From Rummeliibacillus stabekisii (GTDB lineage: Bacteria; Bacillota; Bacilli; Bacillales_A; Planococcaceae), in assembly GCF_007988965.1 (NCBI RefSeq), contig NZ_BJVD01000001.1, positions 1,116,001 through 1,180,000 on the forward strand: a stretch of 64,000 nt of DNA, written 5' to 3'. The notes beneath the pieces were generated by a model, which saw only the letters and a program-made list of their open reading frames with translations, had not been told where the DNA came from and searched no databases. The position numbers were made by a program, and so were the translations under genes. Of this stretch, positions 16,618 through 25,013 are shown piece after piece. Within the stretch, counting starts at the first letter, position 1, and every line of letters begins with the position of its first letter.

Positions 16618-17280
16618 TTAGAAAAAGAATTCTATCTTCATATAAGATATGAAACCTGCAAAGATCCAATAAATCACATATAGTATCACATTTAGTACGA
16701 ATAGCGTTTGCTTACGTCCTTCAATTAACTTCGTTAGATAGAAAAATGATAAGAAGAACATCGCTACCCGGAATATAGTAAGTTCACTTAAAAAGTCTAT
16801 AGCAATCACATTCGAAGTGATATATTGTGCGATGACGCCAAATGAAAAAACATTTGATGCAGACCCAATATTTAGTCCCAAAAATAATGGAATAAGGAGG
16901 ATTTTCTCAATAAGGAAAATTCCCAATACATTCATTTGCATAATCATCATTTTGCGGAACTGTCCATTGGCAAAAGCCACATAATATAAGCTGCTTAAAT
17001 ACAAGAAGATGGTTGGAATGATAAGGGCTTGCAGCAGCTTTCCTATTAAGAAAAGTTGCTTTCTCGCTTCAAAGGCGGAATCTGTGAGCGTTGGTAGTTC
17101 CTTCGAGATGGATTCACTCCCAATACCAAGCGAGCTACCCACCATGTAGATTAAAATACTTGCCAGATATAATAAAATAATAGAAAGACGATAACGTTTA
17201 TAATGCTCTGCTTCCGCTAACATTTCTCTATAAACAGCGGGCGTAAAAATCCCTCTAAACGGGTTTATCCTCAGTATCAT
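16618..17280 (-). CDS. Yip1-like five-TM membrane protein
   Basis: 220 residues from ATG at 17280 (AAAGGAG upstream). It begins NPFRGIFTPAVYREMLAEAE, then has about five membrane helices. The layout resembles Yip1-domain proteins such as YknW, which in B. subtilis is encoded next to the HlyD-like YknX. The link rests on architecture and neighbour, not on clear sequence identity. It is co-transcribed with the downstream membrane fusion protein. Confidence 0.6.
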   Translation of the reverse strand: MILRINPFRGIFTPAVYREMLAEAEHYKRYRLSIILLYLASILIYMVGSSLGIGSESISKELPTLTDSAFEARKQLFLIGKLLQALIIPTIFLYLSSLYYVAFANGQFRKMMIMQMNVLGIFLIEKILLIPLFLGLNIGSASNVFSFGVIAQYITSNVIAIDFLSELTIFRVAMFFLSFFYLTKLIEGRKQTLFVLNVILYVIYWIFAGFISYMKIEFFF

Positions 17281-17434
17281 ATTTTTTTTCTCCTTTAATC
17301 GCATCCTTCTTCAAGATTCATAGAATGAAAATGAAGAAAGCCCTGTACGAGAGTCTCAAACAGAGCAAGAAAATCTGCGAATATACTGCACATTCTTTCT
17401 TTTATTTTAGATAGGAATGTAAAAGATTGCAACT

Positions 17435-18433
17435 TTATTTGGGGGATTTTTCAAGTAATTTGTTGAAAAGAGGCTGATTATATCGATAGATGTATTTTCT
17501 CGACCGGGTATTCCCGTTTTGTAGGAGACTTGTCCTACTAATTAATCTTGTAATCGATTTTTGTGAACAATCTTGAAGGTATTTTTTACATTCCTCGTGA
17601 GTGATAGAAGATTTGAAAAGTAAAAACCAATCGAGCAATGCATTTTCTGTTGCCTGTGGTATTGTTTGTTCACATAGATTACAAAGCCACGTCCTCTGGG
17701 TTTGGCGTATACCTTTACCGCCGCATTGACACATGACACCAGTTTGCAAATGACTAAGGGGGATATGGTATTTTTCTGAAAGAGGAAAATGGTTATACGG
17801 ATGCTGCTCTTCTTTCAATTTAGATATGATGGCATATAATTGTTGGGCAGAGATGAAGTGGGGTTGTTGTTCTAAGGATTGAAGATATAAAGGGATTTCT
17901 CTTAGACCGAGCAGTTTCTCTTGCGTTGGGGGCGTCTCGAGTAACACATGCTCGTTTGGCAAAATGATTGCCTTGTGGATGGGAAGGTCCAGGTTAAAAT
18001 GTTGTTTTAGCCAATAATTTAAACTATCCCCAGCTCTCTTCACTTGCATCTGTGGGCATGGGTAGCTAAAAACTTTTCCATTTAAATTTTGATGTAGCGA
18101 ATAAGGATTTTCATTAAACTTTAGATGACCTTTTAAGTTCTTAACTTCCAAAATACATATAAAACTACGCGTTATGATGAGTGTATCAATCTCTATTTGC
18201 CTATTCTGCGATACTCTTAACTCTACATTCGGCAAAATATAGTGAATGTTGGAAAAGTGTGTCTCTAATATGGCCCGATCAACTCTCTTTTCACCGCTAA
18301 ATCCAATCTTGATATTCTCAAAATCTCGAACAATTTCAGCTCGTTTCGAAGAATGTTGACTGAGGCGAATCAATAACCGTCGATATGCAGTAAAGAGTAA
18401 TGATTTTGTTCTACCTTCTATAATGTATATCAT
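17435..18433 (-). CDS. NERD nuclease-related domain protein with zinc ribbon
   Basis: 332 residues. The NERD domain (about 44-170) shows GFSGEKRVD, then the restriction-endonuclease-like core with Asp83 in IEIDTLII and E96-V-K98 in ILEVKNLKG, consistent with a PD-(D/E)xK-type active site. After a helical region a zinc-ribbon-like CxC (235/237) and CxxC (251/254) pair follows, then a Lys/Arg-rich tail. NERD proteins are thought to act on DNA, but their role is unclear. ATG at 18433 is nearly fused to AGGAG, so the true start may be a downstream non-ATG codon. It stands alone, next to the repeat array. Confidence 0.78.
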   Translation of the reverse strand: MIYIIEGRTKSLLFTAYRRLLIRLSQHSSKRAEIVRDFENIKIGFSGEKRVDRAILETHFSNIHYILPNVELRVSQNRQIEIDTLIITRSFICILEVKNLKGHLKFNENPYSLHQNLNGKVFSYPCPQMQVKRAGDSLNYWLKQHFNLDLPIHKAIILPNEHVLLETPPTQEKLLGLREIPLYLQSLEQQPHFISAQQLYAIISKLKEEQHPYNHFPLSEKYHIPLSHLQTGVMCQCGGKGIRQTQRTWLCNLCEQTIPQATENALLDWFLLFKSSITHEECKKYLQDCSQKSITRLISRTSLLQNGNTRSRKYIYRYNQPLFNKLLEKSPK

Positions 18434-18552
18434 CTCCTAACTTATTCATTATATTACCACTCCTTAAATATACTTCAAGTTATTTTAAAAGTAGTTTGAT
18501 AATGGTGATATTTATGAATTGGTTACACTTGGCTTTTAGGTTGGCTTTATTA

Positions 18553-19101
18553 GGGGCACTCGAGGACTTATTCGGGTCACTCACCTTGATTCCGGTCACT
18601 CGTAGGGTCATTCGGGTCACTCACTCCCTTTTTAAGGACACTCGTCCACTTATTCGGGACACTCGGGAGCCTATTTGGGTCACTCGCCCTGATTGTGGTC
18701 ACTCGTAGACTCATTCCGGTCACTCACTCCCTGATTGTGGTCACTCGTAGACTCATTCCGGTCACTCGGGAGCCTATTTAGGACACTCGCTCTGATTGAG
18801 GTCACTCATAGTCTCATTCGGGTCACTCACTCCCTTTTTGAGGACACTCGTCCACTTATTCGGGACACTCGCGAGCCTATTTGGGACACTCGCCCTGATA
18901 GAGGTCACTCATAGTCTCATTTGGGTCACTCACTCCCTTTTTGAGGACACTCGTCCACTTATTCCGGTCACTCGGGAGCCTATTTGGGACACTCGCCCTG
19001 ATTGAGGTCACTCACTTCTTGATTCCGGACACTCGCGAGCCTATTTGGGACACTCATAGTCTCATTCCGGACACTCGCTTGCCTCTTTCATACACTCATC
19101 C
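18553..19101. repeat. Two-level tandem array of GGWCACTC units
   Basis: About 26 copies of GG(A/T)CACTC(G/A) follow each other every 17-24 bases, each preceded by TTN-N and followed by a short variable spacer drawn from a few types (TCCACTTA, GGAGCCTA, CCCTGA, TAGACTCA, ACTCCCTTTTT). Above this lies a higher-order period: the CACTCCC word recurs at 18622, 18725, 18828 and 18931, exactly 103 bases apart, five units per period. The array fills the gap between the NERD gene and the ribose operon terminator. It carries no convincing gene. Short open frames on the plus strand follow from the repeat itself. Confidence 0.9.
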
Positions 19102-19120
19102 TAATTCCCCCTCTCCAATA

Positions 19121-19153
19121 AAAAAATCACACTTCAAATGAAGTGTGATTTTC
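19121..19153 (-). terminator. Terminator of the rbs operon
   Basis: The perfect stem AAAATCACACTTCA/TGAAGTGTGATTTT with a 2-base loop is followed by T-run on the leftward strand, just after rbsB. Confidence 0.88.
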
Positions 19154-19163
19154 TATGCCGCTC

Positions 19164-20084
19164 TTATTTCTTAATTAGTTCTAAGTCAACTGGAATATTT
19201 TTCTCTACTTTTTCACCTTTTAGGGATTTAACAGCTGTTTCTACAGCAATTTCGCCAATTTCTGTTGGTTGTTGTGCGATTGTTGCTGCTAACTTGCCTG
19301 ATTTTACAGCTTTTACAGCATCATCAGTAGCGTCAAAGCCGACTACTTTGATTTTTTTGCCGGAAGCTTCAATTGCTTCTAGTGCGCCTAAAGCCATTTC
19401 ATCATTATGAGCGAATACACCTTTAATATCTGGGTTAGATTGAAGGATATTTTCCATAACTGTTAGACCTTCAGAGCGGTTAAAGTTAGCTGTTTGTTTT
19501 TTTACTACATCTAAGCCTTTATCTGCTACTTTATGGAAGCCTTCTCCTCTATCGCGAGCTGCTGATGAACCTGCTACACCTTCAAGCTCAGCTACTTTCG
19601 CTCCATCGCCAATCAATGATTTCAAATAGTCGCCTGCCATTTCTCCACCTTTAACGTTATCGGAAGCTATATGAGCTACAACTTTACCGCCGTCTGATGA
19701 ACGGTCAACTGTGATAACTGGAATTTTTGCATCGTTTGCTGATTCGACTGCAGATGCTACTGCTTCTGAGTCAGTTGGATTGATGATGATCAGGTCTACA
19801 TCTTGTTGAATTAAATCTTCTACGTCCGAAGCTTGTTTCGATGCATTATCTTGTGCATCTACTACTGTTAAATTTACATGTTCTTTCTTCGCTTCTTTTT
19901 TCGCGCCATCTGATAATGTAACGAAGAATGGGTTATTTAGAGTTGAGACAGACAAACCGATTTTCATATCGTCATTTGATTTTTTCGAGTCTTTTGAAGC
20001 TGAATCATCACCATTTGGTGACATAGAGCAAGCTCCTAGTAATAATGATGCTGATAACGCTAGAGTCCATGATAATTTTTTCAT
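19164..20084 (-). CDS. rbsB: Ribose ABC transporter substrate-binding lipoprotein RbsB
   Basis: 306 residues with a lipoprotein signal (lipobox LLGAC, Cys19). The periplasmic-binding type-1 fold shows IGLSVSTLNNPFFVTLSDG, the hinge strand IINPTDSEAV, TVDRSSDGG, AHNDEMALGALEA and VVGFDATDDA, all typical of RbsB. It captures ribose outside the membrane and hands it to RbsC. Last gene of the operon, 11 bases after rbsC, with AGGAGAG at its start. Confidence 0.95.
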   Translation of the reverse strand: MKKLSWTLALSASLLLGACSMSPNGDDSASKDSKKSNDDMKIGLSVSTLNNPFFVTLSDGAKKEAKKEHVNLTVVDAQDNASKQASDVEDLIQQDVDLIIINPTDSEAVASAVESANDAKIPVITVDRSSDGGKVVAHIASDNVKGGEMAGDYLKSLIGDGAKVAELEGVAGSSAARDRGEGFHKVADKGLDVVKKQTANFNRSEGLTVMENILQSNPDIKGVFAHNDEMALGALEAIEASGKKIKVVGFDATDDAVKAVKSGKLAATIAQQPTEIGEIAVETAVKSLKGEKVEKNIPVDLELIKK

Positions 20085-20095
20085 TTTTATCTCTC

Positions 20096-21031
20096 CTATG
20101 CTGTTTTTTTACGATCAAGTAGTACTGCGATTAGAATGACAATCCCCTTCACGACTTGTTGGAAGAAGGATGAAACGCCAATTAAGTTTAAGCCATTATT
20201 TAATACGCCGATAATTAGTGCACCGACTAATGTGCCGAAGATCCAGCCACGTCCGCCTGTTAAAGAAGTACCGCCTAATACAACTGCCGCAATGGCATCT
20301 AATTCATAAGATTGGCCTGCTGTCGGCTGTGCTGAATTTAAACGAGAAGTAAGAATTAAAGCAGACAATGCAGCAAGCATACCTGTTAGTGCATATACCG
20401 CGATGGTGATGCGGTCTACATTAATGCCAGACAAACGGGAAGCTTCCTCGTTACCGCCAATTGCGTACACTCTGCGGCCGAATGTTGTTTGTTTTAAAAT
20501 AAAGTAAAGAACAATGAATGCCACGATCATAGTCACTACTGGCACAGGGATTCCAAATAAATACCCTTTCCCGAATAGTTGGAATGCCTGCGAATCGCCT
20601 AGACCTGAGACCGGTTTACCATCTGTATAAACAAGTGTTAGACCGCGGAAAATAGTCATAGTGGCAAGTGTTGCGATAAATGGTGCTACTTTACCTTTTG
20701 CGATAATAACCCCATTGATAGCTCCAAGCAATGCACCTAATAGTAAACCAATAAGCATAGCTAAAAGTGGATTCATACCACCTGCAAGTAAGCCTGCACT
20801 AATAGCTCCTGTCAGCGCTAACGTCGAGCCGACCGATAAATCGATTCCGCCTGTTAAAATGACAAACGTCATCCCAAATGCGATTAAGGCACTGATGGAT
20901 ACTTGGCGCAGAACATTAAAAATATTTGTAGCTGTTAAAAAACTAGGGCTCATAAATGAAATAATAATGATGATTAAAAGAAGTCCTAGCAATGGTCCGA
21001 GTTTTTGAATTAAATCTTTAGATTTGGACAA
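20096..21031 (-). CDS. rbsC: Ribose ABC transporter permease RbsC
   Basis: About 311 residues with 8-10 hydrophobic helices and the BPD_transp_2 signature. Motifs include [14 protein letters not shown] in the N-terminal half and [12 protein letters not shown] and [14 protein letters not shown] in the C-terminal half. I take TTG at 21031 as start, as GGAGGTG lies 6 bases upstream; ATG at 21052 would place this site inside the gene. The start then overlaps the rbsA stop by 14 bases, so translation is coupled. It forms the membrane channel for ribose with RbsA and RbsB. Confidence 0.93.
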   Translation of the reverse strand: MSKSKDLIQKLGPLLGLLLIIIIISFMSPSFLTATNIFNVLRQVSISALIAFGMTFVILTGGIDLSVGSTLALTGAISAGLLAGGMNPLLAMLIGLLLGALLGAINGVIIAKGKVAPFIATLATMTIFRGLTLVYTDGKPVSGLGDSQAFQLFGKGYLFGIPVPVVTMIVAFIVLYFILKQTTFGRRVYAIGGNEEASRLSGINVDRITIAVYALTGMLAALSALILTSRLNSAQPTAGQSYELDAIAAVVLGGTSLTGGRGWIFGTLVGALIIGVLNNGLNLIGVSSFFQQVVKGIVILIAVLLDRKKTA

Positions 21032-22514
21032 CTTTGTCACCTCCAGTGGCATAATACATAATTTTTTCTTGCGTCATATTTTCCTTTGTTACTTCTCCTG
21101 TAACTTTTCCTTCATGCATAACGAGCACGCGATCTGCCATGCCAATTACTTCTGGTAGTTCAGAGGAAATCATTAAGATTGCGACACCTTGCTCAGCAAG
21201 GTTATTAATAATTTGATAGATTTCTTTTTTAGCCCCAATATCGACTCCGCGCGTCGGCTCATCCAGAATCAAGATTTTCGGTTCATCGCCTAACCATTTA
21301 GCAATGACTACTTTTTGCTGGTTTCCACCACTCAAAGACTTGGCTGTTTGCATAGGGCCTGACGTTCGAACACCAAGCTTTTTGATTAAATCGCTTACAA
21401 AACTCTTTTCTTTTGTCCGATTGATGATACCCATGTTTGAAGCTTTGTCTAGGTTGGTAAGCAACACATTGTCTTTTATTGAAAAATCAACAACTAAACC
21501 TTCCGATTTGCGGTCCTCTGTCACATATCCAATACCATGTTTTTTAGCGTGAAGCGGATTCGTGATTTTTACTTTCTTGCCGTCAATGAAGATTTCGCCT
21601 TTTGCCATTTTGCGATATCCAAAGATGGCCTGTGCTACCTCTGTACGCCCAGCTCCCATTAATCCTGCGATGGCAAGGACTTCACCCTTACGTAGCTTGA
21701 AATTAATATCCTCACAATAACCATCTCTGGTAAGACCCTTCACCTCAAGCTTGACGTCGCCTATTTCAGCATGGCGTTCTGGAAAACGTTCACCTAGCTC
21801 ACGTCCAACCATCATTTTGACAATCTCATCGAAAGTAGTTTCTTTAATCACTCGAACACCGACATATTGTCCATCACGTAGGATCGTAATACGATTGCAA
21901 ATCGCAAAGATTTCTTCCATACGATGTGAAATATAAACAAATGAAACGCCTTGTTCTTGTAGCTTGTGAATGGTCTTAAATAGTGTTTGAATTTCACGAT
22001 CTGTTAAAGCTGCCGTCGGTTCATCCATAATAATGACCTTTGCCTTCGTTTCAATTGCTTTAGCAATTTCAATAATCTGCTGTTTCCCAACAGAAAGTAG
22101 TCCAGCTGGCGTTTTGACATCTATATCGAGCCCTAATTGGCTTAAAATACGTGAAGCTTCTTTGTTCATTTCTTTCGTTTTTAAAATGCCTGTCCTGCCA
22201 AGGGTCTGCTCATTTCCTAAGAATAGGTTTTCCGCAACCGATAAATCTGGCAAAATATTAAGCTCTTGATGGATGACGGCGATGCCTAGTGCTTCTGCTT
22301 CTTTGGGAGATTTAAAGTCGACTTCTTGTCCATTCACTTTGATTACGCCTGCATCCCGTTCATAAATGCCTGTCAAAATTTTCATTAGAGTTGATTTACC
22401 TGCTCCGTTTTCACCCATCAACGCATGGATTTCTCCGTCCTCGAGAGAAAAATTAACGCCTTTTAACACGACATTTCCGTTAAAGGCTTTATCAATGCCT
22501 GTCATTTCAATCAT
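21018..22514 (-). CDS. rbsA: Ribose ABC transporter ATP-binding protein RbsA
   Basis: 498 residues with two fused ABC domains, as usual for sugar transporters of the CUT2 class. The first domain has Walker [10 protein letters not shown], signature [15 protein letters not shown] and Walker [12 protein letters not shown]. The second has a degenerate Walker A ([10 protein letters not shown]), signature [15 protein letters not shown] and [12 protein letters not shown]. It powers ribose import. ATG at 22514 is 18 bases after rbsD. Confidence 0.95.
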   Translation of the reverse strand: MIEMTGIDKAFNGNVVLKGVNFSLEDGEIHALMGENGAGKSTLMKILTGIYERDAGVIKVNGQEVDFKSPKEAEALGIAVIHQELNILPDLSVAENLFLGNEQTLGRTGILKTKEMNKEASRILSQLGLDIDVKTPAGLLSVGKQQIIEIAKAIETKAKVIIMDEPTAALTDREIQTLFKTIHKLQEQGVSFVYISHRMEEIFAICNRITILRDGQYVGVRVIKETTFDEIVKMMVGRELGERFPERHAEIGDVKLEVKGLTRDGYCEDINFKLRKGEVLAIAGLMGAGRTEVAQAIFGYRKMAKGEIFIDGKKVKITNPLHAKKHGIGYVTEDRKSEGLVVDFSIKDNVLLTNLDKASNMGIINRTKEKSFVSDLIKKLGVRTSGPMQTAKSLSGGNQQKVVIAKWLGDEPKILILDEPTRGVDIGAKKEIYQIINNLAEQGVAILMISSELPEVIGMADRVLVMHEGKVTGEVTKENMTQEKIMYYATGGDKVVQI

Positions 22515-22531
22515 TTTGTAACACCGCCCTT

Positions 22532-22921
22532 TTAAAAAATCACACCTGATTGCAAAAGTATATTAGCGTATGGTGTTGCCTCTCCAGTGCGGATAATAAC
22601 TTTGGCATTCACCGATTTTTGTTTTAATTGTTCATGGCTGACCTTTTCTATTGGACATGGAAAAGGCGTTAGCTGACTATAAAGCTCCGCATTTTCTGCG
22701 TCCATTTCTGTTGCTATCCAAGCTTTTTCTGCTTTGAAATCACCAAGCACAGTTTCGAGTATGTCTATGAAACTAGGTTTTCCCATTTTATAGGCAAGGT
22801 CAATGCATGTGACTCCGTCCGGAATGGGCAGACCGCAATCAGCAATCATGATGGTATCTGTATGACCGATCTTTGCGAAAATACCTGCCAGCTCCCGATT
22901 TAAAATTCCTTGTTTTTTCAA
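22532..22921 (-). CDS. rbsD: D-ribose pyranase RbsD
   Basis: About 129 residues. The block [19 protein letters not shown] is the RbsD/FucU mutarotase signature, with the catalytic His in GHTD. It converts beta-pyranose to beta-furanose ribose for RbsK. TTG at 22921 gives the usual N-terminus (MKKQGILN) with AAAGGATG upstream. ATG at 22930, which overlaps the rbsK stop, is possible but lacks a spaced site. Confidence 0.93.
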   Translation of the reverse strand: MKKQGILNRELAGIFAKIGHTDTIMIADCGLPIPDGVTCIDLAYKMGKPSFIDILETVLGDFKAEKAWIATEMDAENAELYSQLTPFPCPIEKVSHEQLKQKSVNAKVIIRTGEATPYANILLQSGVIF

Positions 22922-22926
22922 ACTGC

Positions 22927-23802
22927 TCATCCTTTCAAGCGGGCTTCCACCATTTGAAGTGTTGGCATACCACCTTGCGCTCCGAATTTCTCTACAGATA
23001 AGGATGCTGCAATGTTCGCAAATCGTACTGCTTCTTTTAACGGCTGTCCTGATGTTATGGCGTATGCAAGTGCACCATTGAATGTATCGCCGGCTCCTGT
23101 TGTATCTACCGCTTTTGTTTTAAATCCTTCAATGAATACATGTTCTTTGCCGTTATAATAGCGAGCTCCAGCTGCACCCAAAGTGACGATTAATTGGTTT
23201 GGATACTTCTCAAGAGCTTCTTCTATTTCACTATGAAAGATCTCTTCGCACTCTGTTTCATTTGGAGTTAAGTAAGCAATGCTACTCATCCATTCTTCCT
23301 TAAAGTTTTTCGCAGGTGCTGGATTTAGTAGAACAGGAATGTCTGCTTCTTTACAAACACGAAGTGCATAATCAACGGTTTCTTGCGGAATCTCCAATTG
23401 CATGATGACTAGTTCACTGCGCTCGATTAATTCTCTCGCTTCGTCAATTTCAGCTTCTGTTACAAGTCCATTTGCACCGGGCACAACGATAATCCGGTTG
23501 TCATTTTCATATAAAAGGATATTGGCAATGCCCGTTGCTGTTTCTTGAGCAGTGGCCACAAAACGTGTGTAAATGCCTTCTGTTGATAAATTTCCTGTGA
23601 GTTCTTGGCCAAATCCGTCTTGTCCTACAGCGCCTACCATATGAATGTCTCCACCAAGTCTCGCTGCTGCGACCGCTTGATTTGCGCCTTTTCCGCCAGG
23701 CACTGTTTCAAAACGATTGCCCAGCACGGTTTCTCCTTGTTTAGGAAAAATCGTTGAATCTACTACTAAGTCCATATTGATACTGCCAATGACTGTAATC
23801 AT
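22927..23802 (-). CDS. rbsK: Ribokinase RbsK
   Basis: 291 residues of the PfkB family. Signature 1 is PGGKGANQAVAAARLG, and signature 2 is DTTGAGDTFNGALAYA, carrying the catalytic Asp in GAGD. N-terminal IGSINMDLVV is typical of ribokinase. It phosphorylates ribose to ribose 5-phosphate for the pentose phosphate pathway. ATG at 23802 has AAGGAGG; its stop overlaps the alternative rbsD start. Confidence 0.95.
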   Translation of the reverse strand: MITVIGSINMDLVVDSTIFPKQGETVLGNRFETVPGGKGANQAVAAARLGGDIHMVGAVGQDGFGQELTGNLSTEGIYTRFVATAQETATGIANILLYENDNRIIVVPGANGLVTEAEIDEARELIERSELVIMQLEIPQETVDYALRVCKEADIPVLLNPAPAKNFKEEWMSSIAYLTPNETECEEIFHSEIEEALEKYPNQLIVTLGAAGARYYNGKEHVFIEGFKTKAVDTTGAGDTFNGALAYAITSGQPLKEAVRFANIAASLSVEKFGAQGGMPTLQMVEARLKG

Positions 23803-23813
23803 TTGACCCCTCC

Positions 23814-24788
23814 TTATTTTGTCGAGCGCCGAATGACTAACTCTGTCGGCAATTCGATGAGATGATTATCTATAGGTTCTTCTTTAATTTTCTTTAACAA
23901 TAATTCTGTCGCTACTTTACCAAGATGATAAATATCTTGAGCGACTGTGGTTAGTTCTGGTGTGACAAGCGCTCCAAGGCTAATTCCATCAAACCCTACA
24001 ATTTGGATATCATCTGGAATTTTTCTACCCAGCGATTGCGCTGCTTTCATAGCCCCAATCGCAGAAGCATCACTTGCTGCGAACACTCCATCAATTGTTG
24101 GAAAAGCATTGAGTATGTTGAAAGCTTTTTGTTCAGCTTCTGTAAATTCAAATGGCGATGTGATGGTTTCAACTTGAATATCCTGCGCATTATTGACTAC
24201 TTCCAGAAAACCCTTCATCCGATCTTCGGCTACTCCGATTCCTTGAGGCCCTCTTATGCAAAGAATATGTTTGCATCCTTGGTCAAGTAAATAGTTGATC
24301 GCCATTTTTGCGCCTTCTACATTGTTTGTCGTAACAGTCGGTATGGTAGGATCTAATCGCCTGTCGAGTGCAACTATCGGCAATTTGATATGGCGGTAAT
24401 ATTCCGCTTCCGTATAATTAGTCGTTACAATCAGCCCTGCTGCATAATTTTGCTGCAATGATTGTATATAATGCTTTTCTTTCTCCTGTTGTTCAGAAGA
24501 GTTGCAAAGGACAACCGTATAGCCATTCGAAAAAGCTGTTTCCTCTACGGCTTTCGCCAATTCCGGGAAGAAAGGATTAGTAATATCTGGAACAAGCAAT
24601 CCTATAATATTTGTCTTTTTTGTACTGAGTGAACGTGCCATCTGATTTGGTTTATATCCCAATTCTTGAATCGATTTCTTGAGTACATTTTTTGTTTCCT
24701 CGCTTACATAGCCCTTGTCATTTAAATAACGCGAAACGGTCGCAACCGAAACGCCTGCATGTTTCCCCACATCCCTAATTGTTACCAT
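23814..24788 (-). CDS. rbsR: Ribose operon repressor RbsR (LacI family)
   Basis: 324 residues. The N-terminal LacI helix-turn-helix TIRDVGKHAGVSVATVSRYL and hinge helix KPNQMARSLSTKK are followed by a periplasmic-binding-like sensor domain (about 60-324) with LLVPDITNPFFPELAKAVEE. First gene of the operon, so it represses itself and rbsKDACB through the operators at 24806-24840. ATG at 24788 has AAGGAG upstream. Confidence 0.93.
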   Translation of the reverse strand: MVTIRDVGKHAGVSVATVSRYLNDKGYVSEETKNVLKKSIQELGYKPNQMARSLSTKKTNIIGLLVPDITNPFFPELAKAVEETAFSNGYTVVLCNSSEQQEKEKHYIQSLQQNYAAGLIVTTNYTEAEYYRHIKLPIVALDRRLDPTIPTVTTNNVEGAKMAINYLLDQGCKHILCIRGPQGIGVAEDRMKGFLEVVNNAQDIQVETITSPFEFTEAEQKAFNILNAFPTIDGVFAASDASAIGAMKAAQSLGRKIPDDIQIVGFDGISLGALVTPELTTVAQDIYHLGKVATELLLKKIKEEPIDNHLIELPTELVIRRSTK

Positions 24789-24805
24789 TAATATCTCCTT
24801 ATTTT

Positions 24806-24840
24806 ACGTGTAACCGGTTACATGTGTAATCGTTTACACA
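24806..24840 (-). promoter_or_regulatory. Two adjacent LacI/CcpA-type operators upstream of rbsR
   Basis: Two palindromes lie back to back: one centred on TGTAACCGGTTACA (24806-24825) and one on TGTGTAAACGATTACACA as read leftward (24823-24840). Both satisfy the CcpA cre pattern TGNAANCGNWNNCA, and both also have the CG-centred form of LacI-family operators. They sit just downstream of the -10, so binding would block RNA polymerase. Confidence 0.75.
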
Positions 24841-24841
24841 T

Positions 24842-24870
24842 AATATACTTAAAAACTTTAATTATGTCAA
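24842..24870 (-). promoter_or_regulatory. SigA promoter of the rbs operon
   Basis: On the leftward strand TTGACA (24865-24870), a 17-base spacer and TATATT (24842-24847). The operators begin two bases downstream of the -10. Confidence 0.85.
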
Positions 24871-24975
24871 CATAATAATTAATTTATGTCATACTAAATC
24901 CGAATTTCCCTCATAAATCTTGATTAGTATGTCACTTTAACAGTATTCAAAGAATGGTTGATCCTTAATTCTCCC

Positions 24976-25008
24976 AAAAAAACCCTTTTCTTATAGAAAA
25001 GGGTTTAA
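24976..25008 (-). terminator. Terminator of the ydaJKLMN-type operon
   Basis: The stem AAACCCTTTTC/GAAAAGGGTTT with a 5-base loop is followed by T-run on the leftward strand, just past the last gene. Confidence 0.85.
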
Positions 25009-25013
25009 ATCGT

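Noticed and set aside
18553-19101. CRISPR array
   Set aside because: The conserved unit is only 8-9 bases, the spacers are short and reused in order, and no cas gene is near.
18496-19141. Short open frames on the plus strand (66-70 codons) inside the repeat array, reading RTLVHLFGTLASLFGTLA-like peptides
   Set aside because: They arise from the repeat period itself, have no ribosome binding sites, and change frame between units.
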